Origin: an uncultured Chloroflexota bacterium
GTDB lineage: Bacteria; Chloroflexota; Anaerolineae; Aggregatilineales; Phototrophicaceae
Length of the DNA: 40,134 nucleotides
Reading direction: 5' to 3'
Assembly (NCBI GenBank): GCA_903864435.1
Contig: CAIPFY010000182.1
Location: 1-40,134 of the forward strand
Numbering within the stretch: the first letter of the stretch is position 1; each line of letters starts with the position of its first letter. A program made the translations under genes and the position numbers. Positions 1-6,988 of the stretch are shown here, one piece after another. Under the pieces are notes generated by a model. It did no database searches. It was not told where the DNA came from and saw only the letters and a list, made by a program, of their open reading frames with translations.

Positions 1-435
1 GACCCGTCCAGTACCAACCTGTTCTTCCTCAAGAGCTTCCGCGATAACAACACTGGCAAGACCGGCGGCCTGCTATCGCAGGTGGATACCAGCCGCCTCG
101 CAGAACTGCCGCTGACCGAACAGCGCGGCACGCAGATTGTGGCGGATGACCTGCACTTCACCCACGACGGGCGCTACCTGCTGCTGGTGAGCGCGAACGG
201 CTTCGGCGTGCAGGATATGCGCCTGAACACCTCGCGCAGCCTTGTGCAAGATACGCGCTTCGCCCCCGGCGCGGTTTTTGACGCCAGCGGCGATTGGATC
301 ACCTTCATCAATGCCGGACGCGGCACGCCGGACATCGCGCAAATCTACATCATCCAGCGCACCGGCGACAACGGACGGCAGATCAGCTTCCATCAGGAAG
401 GCACGATCAGCGATTTGAACTGGGGCGCGTTGTAG
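1..435 (+). CDS. TolB/WD40-like beta-propeller protein, 3' end only
   Basis: The reading frame is open from base 1 and stops at 433-435, so the 5' end lies outside the window. About 144 residues remain. They contain propeller-type repeats: a FTHDGRYLLLVS segment followed by FDASGDWITFINAGRGTPDI, the alternating 'D-G-x-hydrophobic strand' pattern of TolB/PD40 blades. The anchored propeller at 32546-34030 has the same kind of repeats. The stop codon is followed with no gap by the ATG of the glycerate kinase, suggesting co-transcription. Function cannot be told from the fragment; propellers of this type usually act as protein-binding or sensing modules outside the membrane. Confidence 0.6.
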   Translation, partial: DPSSTNLFFLKSFRDNNTGKTGGLLSQVDTSRLAELPLTEQRGTQIVADDLHFTHDGRYLLLVSANGFGVQDMRLNTSRSLVQDTRFAPGAVFDASGDWITFINAGRGTPDIAQIYIIQRTGDNGRQISFHQEGTISDLNWGAL

Positions 436-1584
436 ATGAAGATCGTCATCGCCCCCGGCGCGTTCAAACACAGCCTGACGGCGCGACAGGCCGCCGAAGC
501 GATTGCGCGTGGCCTGCGCGAATCGGCACTGGCGGCGGAACTGCTGCTGCTGCCCATCGCTGACGGTGGCAACGGCACGCTGGATGCCTTCCTCGCGGCG
601 GGTGGGCAGCGCATAACCGTGAAAACCACTGACGCGCTTGGTAGGCCGCTGCTGGCGGAAATCGGCCTGCTGCCGGACGCGCAAACCGCCATTGTCGAGA
701 TGGCGCTGGCGTCCGGCCTCGAAAAACTGCGCTTTGGCGAACTGAACCCGCTGGTCACATCCACAGCGGGGACGGGGCTGTTGATGCAGGCCGCGCTGAA
801 CAGCGGGGCGCGGCGCATCATCGTGGGCATGGGCGGCAGCGCGACAGTGGACGGCGGCGCGGGTGCGCTGGCGGCGTTAGGGGCGCAGTTGCTGGATGCC
901 TACGGGCAGCCCGTCGAAGCCTGCGGCGGGACACTCGGCGCGGTGCAGTCGGTGGATTTGAGCAACCTCGATCCGCGTTGGGCGCAGGTGGAATTGATTC
1001 TCGCCAGCGATGTGCGTAATCCGGCGGTCGGTGCGGACGGCGCGGCGGCGGTCTTCGGGCCACAAAAAGGCGCGGGGCCGCATGAAATCCGTCTACTGGA
1101 AGCGGGACTGCGGCATTTTCTGGCGCGGTTGGCGGCGGTCAGCGGACGCGACGTGCTGCACACCGAAGGCGGCGGCGCGGCGGGTGCGCTGGCGGCGGGG
1201 TTGATGAGCGCGTTGGGCGGACGCATCGAGTCCGGCGTGGATTTGCTGCTCGATCACAACGGGTTCGATGCGGCGCTGACCGGCGCGGGGCTGGTCATCA
1301 CAGGCGAGGGCAAGCTGGACTCGCAAACGCTCGGCGGCAAAGGGCCGTTGGGCGCGGCGCAGCGGGCGCGTAACGCAGGTGTTCCAACGGTGGCGCTGGT
1401 CGGCGGACTGGATGCACCAGCGGAGGCGCTGCGGGAGGCGGGGTTCGCGGCGGTGCTGCCCATCACGCCGCGTCCGTGCGCGTTGCAGGAGGCGCTAGAG
1501 CAGGCCGACGCATGGCTGGCCGATTCCGCCCGCCGCTTAGGGGACGTGCTGGCGATTACCCCTTCACGCGGTTGGGGTCAATGA
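436..1584 (+). CDS. glxK: Glycerate kinase (glycerate 2-kinase, GarK/GlxK type)
   Basis: A 382-residue protein of the glycerate kinase type 1 family (PF02595), which phosphorylates D-glycerate with ATP in the cytoplasm. Family members with this N-terminus usually make 2-phosphoglycerate in glyoxylate or serine-type routes. The N-terminus MKIVIAPGAFKHSLTA matches the family start MKIVIAPDSFKxSL. Other signatures are PIADGGNGTLDAF (about residues 41-53), a glycine-rich MGGSATVDGGAG (about 133-144) and GEGKLDSQTLGGKGP (about 290-304). Length is normal for the family. The ATG directly abuts the preceding stop codon. The 3' end overlaps the convergent gene at 1556-2569 by 29 bp. The symbol is by family; garK would be equally valid. 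Confidence 0.93.
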   Translation: MKIVIAPGAFKHSLTARQAAEAIARGLRESALAAELLLLPIADGGNGTLDAFLAAGGQRITVKTTDALGRPLLAEIGLLPDAQTAIVEMALASGLEKLRFGELNPLVTSTAGTGLLMQAALNSGARRIIVGMGGSATVDGGAGALAALGAQLLDAYGQPVEACGGTLGAVQSVDLSNLDPRWAQVELILASDVRNPAVGADGAAAVFGPQKGAGPHEIRLLEAGLRHFLARLAAVSGRDVLHTEGGGAAGALAAGLMSALGGRIESGVDLLLDHNGFDAALTGAGLVITGEGKLDSQTLGGKGPLGAAQRARNAGVPTVALVGGLDAPAEALREAGFAAVLPITPRPCALQEALEQADAWLADSARRLGDVLAITPSRGWGQ

Positions 1585-2569
1585 TGTAGTCCCACCAGTT
1601 CCACGAAAGGCCGTGTGTCTCGCCCACCACATGCGGGAAGTGCTGCATCCACCAGCGATGATGCTGGCGAATATCGCCGCCGCCCCATTCGCGGCTGTCC
1701 ATCAGACGCGGGTCGCCGTGCAGGTCGGGGAAGCGATACCACACATCGGCGCGGCTGGGGACGGGGGTCAGGTTGCCCCATTCGTAATCGCGCAAGCTGT
1801 TGGGCGCAAAATGCACATTGCCACACTCGGCCTGTCCGGGGTGCGTCTTATGGTAGCGGGTGAAACGCTCGAACAGGTTGGCCTCCCCGCGTGTGCCTTC
1901 AAATACTTTGTGCAAAATCGACTCGGCGCGGTGTCCGAGGTCTTCCAGCATTTCGCCCACGCCGCGCTCGAAATTGAATCCCATGATGACGAAGCGCCGT
2001 CCGGCGGCTTCCGTCCCGGTCAGCGGGGGCGCGTTGCACCAGAACGCGCCGGGGCCGCCCATGATCGACTCCCAGTAGCCGCCGTAGGGATGCCCGAACA
2101 GCCACACCTCGTCAATGCGCCCGCTGCGGATTTGCGCCAGCAGGTCAAACTCGCGCACCAGCGCCATGTAATCCACGCCGTCAGGGTCATGGAAGCGGCG
2201 TTCCCGCCACGCCTTGAGATAGGTGTCCTCGGTGTAGCGGAAGCCGTCGCGCTTGATCGGGTAGTCCTCGATCACCAACCGTTCAACAATCTCGTACCGC
2301 GCATAGCCGTAGCTGCATTCGAGAACATCCTCGATGTAGCCCTGCGCCAGCGCGTTCGGGTCGTTCCAGTGAAAATGTTCTTTCAGGGTGCGCCCGCCCT
2401 GCGAGCGCAAGCGCGGGTTGTGCGTAATCATCAGCACACGGCGGGTGATGGGCGCGGGCAGCGCAACCTCGCCCCCGACAGGCGGCGCGAAGGTGTGCGG
2501 TGGGGCATTCAACGGGTGCGCGCCACCCTCACCGAGCAAACTGCGTAACAGCTTGCGAAACTCATCCAT
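1556..2569 (-). CDS. Conserved protein of unknown function, coupled to a Ser/Thr kinase
   Basis: A 337-residue protein with no signal peptide or membrane segment. I recognise the pattern as a conserved uncharacterised family but cannot assign a reaction. The core is rich in W, H, D and E: DEVWLFGHPYGGYWESIMGG (residues 153-172), GAFWCNAPPL (174-183), FERGVGEMLEDLGHRAES (200-217), CGNVHFAPNS (249-258) with DYEWGN (261-266), and a C-terminal HHRWWMQHFPH (303-313). Conserved-looking His, Glu and Asp residues would suit a metal-dependent hydrolase, which is inference only. The ATG at 2569 lies within ATGGATGA, overlapping the kinase stop by 8 bp, so translation is probably coupled. An earlier in-frame start at 2620 lies wholly inside the kinase gene and was rejected. 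The 3' end overlaps the glycerate kinase. Confidence 0.72.
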   Translation of the reverse strand: MDEFRKLLRSLLGEGGAHPLNAPPHTFAPPVGGEVALPAPITRRVLMITHNPRLRSQGGRTLKEHFHWNDPNALAQGYIEDVLECSYGYARYEIVERLVIEDYPIKRDGFRYTEDTYLKAWRERRFHDPDGVDYMALVREFDLLAQIRSGRIDEVWLFGHPYGGYWESIMGGPGAFWCNAPPLTGTEAAGRRFVIMGFNFERGVGEMLEDLGHRAESILHKVFEGTRGEANLFERFTRYHKTHPGQAECGNVHFAPNSLRDYEWGNLTPVPSRADVWYRFPDLHGDPRLMDSREWGGGDIRQHHRWWMQHFPHVVGETHGLSWNWWDYIIDPNRVKG

Positions 2570-4961
2570 GTCTTTTGGCTTTGACCAGCGGGCGCAACCG
2601 CCGCCACAGCACACGCACATCCCCCCACACTCCCTGCGCGAACGCGCCGATGGCGATCAGCAGCACGACGGGAATACCGAGCGTGAAAATCTGGTCGGGG
2701 AAGGTGAAATAATCGTAGTACAGGATGGGTACGGGCGTGAGCGCGATGGGCAGGAACAATTCACCCGTGATTGAATACTGGTACATGGCGTAAATCGGCA
2801 GATAGGTGAGTGCGGTTGTCACCAGCACCGAAACCCAACCGCGCAGCCCGACCAGCGACGACAGGATGAGGCCGAGCGCGGTGCAGACCCCGACAAACGC
2901 CATCACATCCCAATCGGGCGGGTAGTTCAGGAAGAACCATGTGAACGCGCCCCACGTCAGCGTCCCCCACAGCAGGCCAACCACCGCGCTGACGATCAAC
3001 CGCGCCCACCACGGCCAGAAGCCGCGTACCCGCGCCGGCATTTCAGCCACCAGCACCGTCAAAATTGCCATGAACATGCCGAAGGTCAGGCCAATCGAGA
3101 TGGTCTTGCCCCAGCGTTCGGCGTTGAAAATAGCCTCGCTACGGAAGGTGATGAACACCTGCAAGCCCATCGCCAGCGTCGCGCCGATCAGCGCCAGCGC
3201 GAAGCGGTTCACCGTGCGCAACGGGTCGTCCGACAGCCGCCGCCATGTGTTCGCCAGCCACGCATACAGCCGCCCCTGCGGGCTGACCACGTTCGGCAGT
3301 GACGGCGCTTCGTCACGTACCAGCGCCAGCGCCCGCAGCGCCCCCGGCGTCCGCGTTCGTTGCGCTTCGGCGATCTTCTTGAGCGCGGTGAGCGAACGGA
3401 TGCGCCCGACGGTTCGCGCCGCCTGTTCCGCAATAGCCGGCTGCGACTGATCGAGCGCAATCTGTGCGATCAGTTCGTCAATCTCTTCGTTGTAGACCGT
3501 TTTGCGCCAGTCCAACGCCACTTGAGTCAGGACGCTCTCGCGGGTGCGCACCGTCAGCAGCCGTCCGGTCAGCCCCGCGCCGGGGACTTTGCGGTACACG
3601 CCGCTGGGGAAATCGTGCTTGGCGCGAACGGCCAGCACGTCCAGCGCCGCCCGCTTGGCTTCCTCGTTGGTTTCGACGGCTAAGGACTGCGCGACCAGCG
3701 TGGGAATGCGCGGCGGGTCGCTGTCGGGGATGGTTTCCAGACGGTACAGGGCGCGGACGCGGGCGGGCGCGTTGCCGCTGCGGATGGCATGCAGCGCCAC
3801 CCAACGGCGGTTTTCGTGATCGAGCTTGTTCCACCAGAAATCGGCTTCGTGGTCATATTCCAGCGCACCGCGCAGGAGCATTTGCAAACCGGCCTCGTCC
3901 ACATCCAGATGATTATGTTCGGCCTGCATGTAGGCATCGCTCATCATCATGTAGTGCGTCACGCCGAGCAGGAAGCGCCCCTGCCCATGCGCCCACGCCC
4001 GCCGCGCTTTGCTGTAAATATCCTGTGCCTCGCGCAGTTCCATTGTGCTCGAATCGGCGACGGTATCCAATCCGGCTAGGTCAATCGTGATCCCGCCAAC
4101 GATAATGTCACTATCGTCCATATCCGTCATCAGATTGACCGGACGGCGAATCTGTCCTAGCACCGTTTCCAGTTCCTGCACCAGCTCCATCAGCGTGTTC
4201 GGGCGATCCTGCGGATTGAGCGCCGTGCCGTGCCGCAACACCGGCGTGAGCGCCTCGCCCAGATTGCCCCCCAGTTTTTCGATGTCGGGCAGGTCTTCCT
4301 GCCACTGAAGCTGTTTGAGCGCCAACGAGGTCGTGGCATCGAAAGGCAGTTCGCCCGTGAGCATCTGGTAGACGAGGATGGCGAAACTATAGATGTCGGC
4401 GCGGTGATCCAGTTCGCCCGCCGTGATCTGTTCGGGAGCCATATACAGCAGCGTGCCATAGCCGGGGTTGGCGGCGCGTCCTTCCGGGCCGAGTACCGTC
4501 GCCAGCCCGAAGTCCGCCAGATACGACGACTGGTTGCTGTCCATCAGGATATTCGACGGCTTCAGATCAAGGTGGATGACGTGATTGGTATGGGCGTAGT
4601 CCAGCGCACCGGCGATGGCTTTGGCGTGGCGCAGCACTTCTTCGGTGGGCATCGGGCCAGCCGAGAGCGAATCTTCCAGCGATCCGCCGGTGACGAAGCG
4701 CATGACGATGTATAGCTGGCCTTCGTAGTCGCCAAAATCGTAGATGGGCAGGATGTGGGGATGCTCAAGCTGCGCGATGGTTTGCGCCTCGCGCTCGAAC
4801 AGCTTGATCGGCTCGGTATCCACCGTCAGGTCGCGCACGATTGTCTTGATGGCGACGGTACGGTTCAGGCGCTTATCCCGTGCCGACCAGACATCCGCCA
4901 TGCCACCGCGCCCGATATGTTCGATCACTTTATAGTGGCTAAATTCGATTCCGACATCCAT
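2562..4961 (-). CDS. Membrane Ser/Thr protein kinase with HEAT-like middle and multi-TM C-terminus
   Basis: A 799-residue Hanks-type kinase. The catalytic domain fills about residues 8-270: glycine loop IGRGGMADVW (16-25), VAIK lysine 39, catalytic loop HLDLKPSN (130-137), ADFG (149-152) and APE (175-177). The usual HRD arginine is leucine, so this is a non-RD kinase and may not depend on activation-loop phosphorylation. Residues about 380-560 are alpha-helical, with repeated Ala/Leu helices resembling HEAT repeats. The last 200 residues hold about seven hydrophobic segments (for example LALIGATLAMGLQVFITF and IPVVLLIAIGAFAQG), anchoring the kinase with a cytoplasmic N-terminus. The ATG at 4961 was chosen because AAGGA lies 9 nt upstream; a TTG at 4970 and ATG at 4967 are in frame. 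The stop overlaps the next gene. Confidence 0.88.
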   Translation of the reverse strand: MDVGIEFSHYKVIEHIGRGGMADVWSARDKRLNRTVAIKTIVRDLTVDTEPIKLFEREAQTIAQLEHPHILPIYDFGDYEGQLYIVMRFVTGGSLEDSLSAGPMPTEEVLRHAKAIAGALDYAHTNHVIHLDLKPSNILMDSNQSSYLADFGLATVLGPEGRAANPGYGTLLYMAPEQITAGELDHRADIYSFAILVYQMLTGELPFDATTSLALKQLQWQEDLPDIEKLGGNLGEALTPVLRHGTALNPQDRPNTLMELVQELETVLGQIRRPVNLMTDMDDSDIIVGGITIDLAGLDTVADSSTMELREAQDIYSKARRAWAHGQGRFLLGVTHYMMMSDAYMQAEHNHLDVDEAGLQMLLRGALEYDHEADFWWNKLDHENRRWVALHAIRSGNAPARVRALYRLETIPDSDPPRIPTLVAQSLAVETNEEAKRAALDVLAVRAKHDFPSGVYRKVPGAGLTGRLLTVRTRESVLTQVALDWRKTVYNEEIDELIAQIALDQSQPAIAEQAARTVGRIRSLTALKKIAEAQRTRTPGALRALALVRDEAPSLPNVVSPQGRLYAWLANTWRRLSDDPLRTVNRFALALIGATLAMGLQVFITFRSEAIFNAERWGKTISIGLTFGMFMAILTVLVAEMPARVRGFWPWWARLIVSAVVGLLWGTLTWGAFTWFFLNYPPDWDVMAFVGVCTALGLILSSLVGLRGWVSVLVTTALTYLPIYAMYQYSITGELFLPIALTPVPILYYDYFTFPDQIFTLGIPVVLLIAIGAFAQGVWGDVRVLWRRLRPLVKAKRHG

Positions 4962-4996
4962 GCACATCAATCCTTGAGCGTGTAGACACCTTTTCG

Positions 4997-5005
4997 ATTA
5001 TAGCA
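4997..5005 (-). promoter_or_regulatory. Extended -10 promoter element for the kinase operon
   Basis: On the minus strand the sequence reads TGCTATAAT, a perfect extended -10 box. A good -35 hexamer is not visible (TTCCTG at 18 bp spacing is weak), as expected when an extended -10 is present. Transcription would start near 4990, giving a leader of about 29 nt before the kinase ATG. Confidence 0.5.
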
Positions 5006-5040
5006 GCGAATGAAATCTGGCAGGAAATATGCCCCCGCCG

Positions 5041-5703
5041 TCACTCCGGCGAAGGGCCATCCTGACTGAGCAAAAACGCCAGCAGGTCGGCAAGGTCTTG
5101 CGCGGTCAGCCGTTCGCCGAAGTCAGTGGGCATGACCGGTTGATAGTTCGGCGCGACATACTGCGCCGGGTTGACGATGCTTTCCACGATGTACTGTTCG
5201 GGCGTGTAGTCTTTTAACAACGGATCGCTCAGGCGGGTTTCTTCGGTGCGCGTGAACGTGCCTTCGGTATGTGGCGCGACCACCCCGCCGCTGACCATGT
5301 GGCAACCCGAACAGGCCAGTGCGCCGCTGTACAGCACTTGTCCGTTCAGCGGGTCGCCATACAGCGTGTCCAGCGTGTTCAGAATGCGCTCGACCTCTGT
5401 CCCGACGGTGCGTATCGCCGCGTCCGGCGGGATATAGCCGCAGTCCAGCGCCAACGTTTGATAGGCCGCACCCACTTCAAACAGGGTTTTGAGCGCGGCG
5501 GCGGGGTCAGACTGGCTGGCAGCATCAAAGTCCGTCAGTAGCGCCGCATACTGCGCCTGCTGGTCGCGCAGTGCGACCGGATCACATAGCAGAGTCAGTG
5601 GGGCGGGGGTGTCGTTCTGGGCAACCGCCGCGCCTGCCAGCAGCAGGCTGCACAGGCCGACCAGCAGAAGCATGAGGCGGAAGGGGTGGGTGTTTGGGAA
5701 CAT
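5041..5703 (-). CDS. Monoheme c-type cytochrome, secreted
   Basis: A 220-residue exported cytochrome. Residues 1-28 form a signal peptide (MLLLVGLCSLLLAGAAVAQ). The heme site is ACSGCH (CxxCH at 131-135), with methionine 191 in QPVMPTDFGERL as likely sixth ligand. Residues about 116-212 are clearly homologous to the second heme domain of the diheme cytochrome encoded just upstream: both have DPLLKDYTPE, an ES-I stretch, and FGER followed by QDLADL. It probably carries electrons from the bc-type complex to a terminal oxidase or other acceptor outside the membrane. It is separated from the upstream operon by a strong terminator, so it depends on read-through or a promoter in the short gap. The N-terminal part (31-115) is not recognised. 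Confidence 0.85.
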   Translation of the reverse strand: MFPNTHPFRLMLLLVGLCSLLLAGAAVAQNDTPAPLTLLCDPVALRDQQAQYAALLTDFDAASQSDPAAALKTLFEVGAAYQTLALDCGYIPPDAAIRTVGTEVERILNTLDTLYGDPLNGQVLYSGALACSGCHMVSGGVVAPHTEGTFTRTEETRLSDPLLKDYTPEQYIVESIVNPAQYVAPNYQPVMPTDFGERLTAQDLADLLAFLLSQDGPSPE

Positions 5704-5738
5704 AAGCGGACAGCCTTTCGGGGTGAGGTATGCCTAGC

Positions 5739-5769
5739 AAAAAGCCCCCGGTCATGTGCCGGGGGCTTT
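5739..5769 (-). terminator. Rho-independent terminator after the bc-type operon
   Basis: Inverted repeat AAAGCCCCCGG (5741-5751) and CCGGGGGCTTT (5759-5769) with a 7-nt loop, 11 bp stem. On the minus strand the stem is followed by a T tract, so it ends transcripts coming from the diheme cytochrome gene and insulates or attenuates the downstream monoheme cytochrome. Confidence 0.9.
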
Positions 5770-5799
5770 GAAACAACAGACCGCGAGATAGTGTACCCG

Positions 5800-6978
5800 T
5801 TAAGGGGTATCCATCGTCTTGATATACGCGATCAGGTCAGCAAGGTCTTGCAGCGTGATTCGTTCGCCGAAGTTGGGCAGCATGGCGTTCTGGAAGCCGG
5901 GAACAAGGTAGTTGCCGGGCATCAGGATGCTCTCAAGAAGGTAGTGTTCGGGCGTGTAGTCCTTCAACAGCGGGTCGTTTACCCGTTCGTTCTGAACGCG
6001 GAAGAACGTCCCCTTAGTCATCGGGCCAGTGCCGTTTACATCCTGCTGATGGCAACCGTTGCAAGCCAACGCCTGCCCCAACTGCGATTGTACTTGGTTG
6101 TGGTACAGCTGATCGCCGCGTACCGGGTCGCCGGTCACACTGGCAACCTGCTCAATCACAGCGGTGATATCCGTGCCAACCGGTTCGGGGATGACGCCGC
6201 CAGAAGCCTGAAGCTGTTCGATGAGCGCCATCAGCGGCGCGCCATCCACCGGTTCCTTAGCGAACTGCTTGACCGCGAACAGATCGTCCAGCGTCCACGC
6301 ATCGCCCTTGTTCCAGTTTTGAACGTAGCGTGCGAGGTCTTGGATTTGATCCATACGCAGGGGGCCACCTGCCGTTTGCGACCACGCGGGCATCGCGCCG
6401 TTCGGCCAGTAGTTGATGCTGGTCGGGCGGCCATGAATGAGCGTGGTTACGATCAGGGCTTCCTGCGTCCCCACCCAACCGAGGTTGTTCAGGCGGATCG
6501 GGCGCTGCGGATCGTAGCCGTTATCTACTGCTGCTGTGATCTGCCCGTTACGTTGGGTAGCCAGTTCAGCGATTTGCGTGTCAATTTCCACCAACCGCGC
6601 ATCAATGGCGGTCTTGCGCTCTGGAGTGGTTGCCGAAAGCGATTTCTCGGCGTTCAGTCCCACCTTCTCGGCGCTCAGATCATTGATTTGCTTGGTGATT
6701 TCCGGGAAGAAATCATATCCGAAGAACTGGGGAGAGTTCAGACCGGGGCCGAAACCCGCCAACCCGCGCCCATCTGTGCCATGACAGCGAGAGCAGTTGA
6801 TGGAAAACAGCGCGGCTCCCTGTTCAATCGAACGGGCTTCTTCCATCTTAGTGAAGGCTTGCATACGACCACCTTCATTGATGGCCGCCCAGCCCAACAA
6901 CACCATCATCCCGACAAAAGCCAAGACGCCGACGGTGACTCGATTTTCAATTCTGCCAACGAGCATACGTTCAAACAT
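5800..6978 (-). CDS. Membrane-anchored diheme cytochrome c of the bc-type complex
   Basis: A 392-residue protein with one N-terminal membrane anchor (about residues 14-33) and two c-type heme sites, CSRCH (62-66) and CNGCH (306-310). Likely Met ligands are M196 (GAMPAW) and M366 (NAMLPNF). It should accept electrons from the Rieske protein in place of cytochrome c1 or f. Residues about 94-150 are an unusual charged helical insertion with coiled-coil character between the first heme site and its methionine. The C-terminal heme domain is a paralogue of the monoheme cytochrome at 5041-5703. The gene starts 10 bp after the cytochrome b stop and is followed by a terminator, so it is the last gene of the operon. 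Confidence 0.88.
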   Translation of the reverse strand: MFERMLVGRIENRVTVGVLAFVGMMVLLGWAAINEGGRMQAFTKMEEARSIEQGAALFSINCSRCHGTDGRGLAGFGPGLNSPQFFGYDFFPEITKQINDLSAEKVGLNAEKSLSATTPERKTAIDARLVEIDTQIAELATQRNGQITAAVDNGYDPQRPIRLNNLGWVGTQEALIVTTLIHGRPTSINYWPNGAMPAWSQTAGGPLRMDQIQDLARYVQNWNKGDAWTLDDLFAVKQFAKEPVDGAPLMALIEQLQASGGVIPEPVGTDITAVIEQVASVTGDPVRGDQLYHNQVQSQLGQALACNGCHQQDVNGTGPMTKGTFFRVQNERVNDPLLKDYTPEHYLLESILMPGNYLVPGFQNAMLPNFGERITLQDLADLIAYIKTMDTP

Positions 6979-6988
6979 GGTTCAATCC

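Noticed and set aside
1613-2548. 311-codon plus-strand frame opposite the kinase-coupled unknown gene
   Set aside because: The minus-strand frame is coupled to the kinase and has conserved-looking W/H/E motifs. The plus frame is His/Ala/Arg-rich with no motif.
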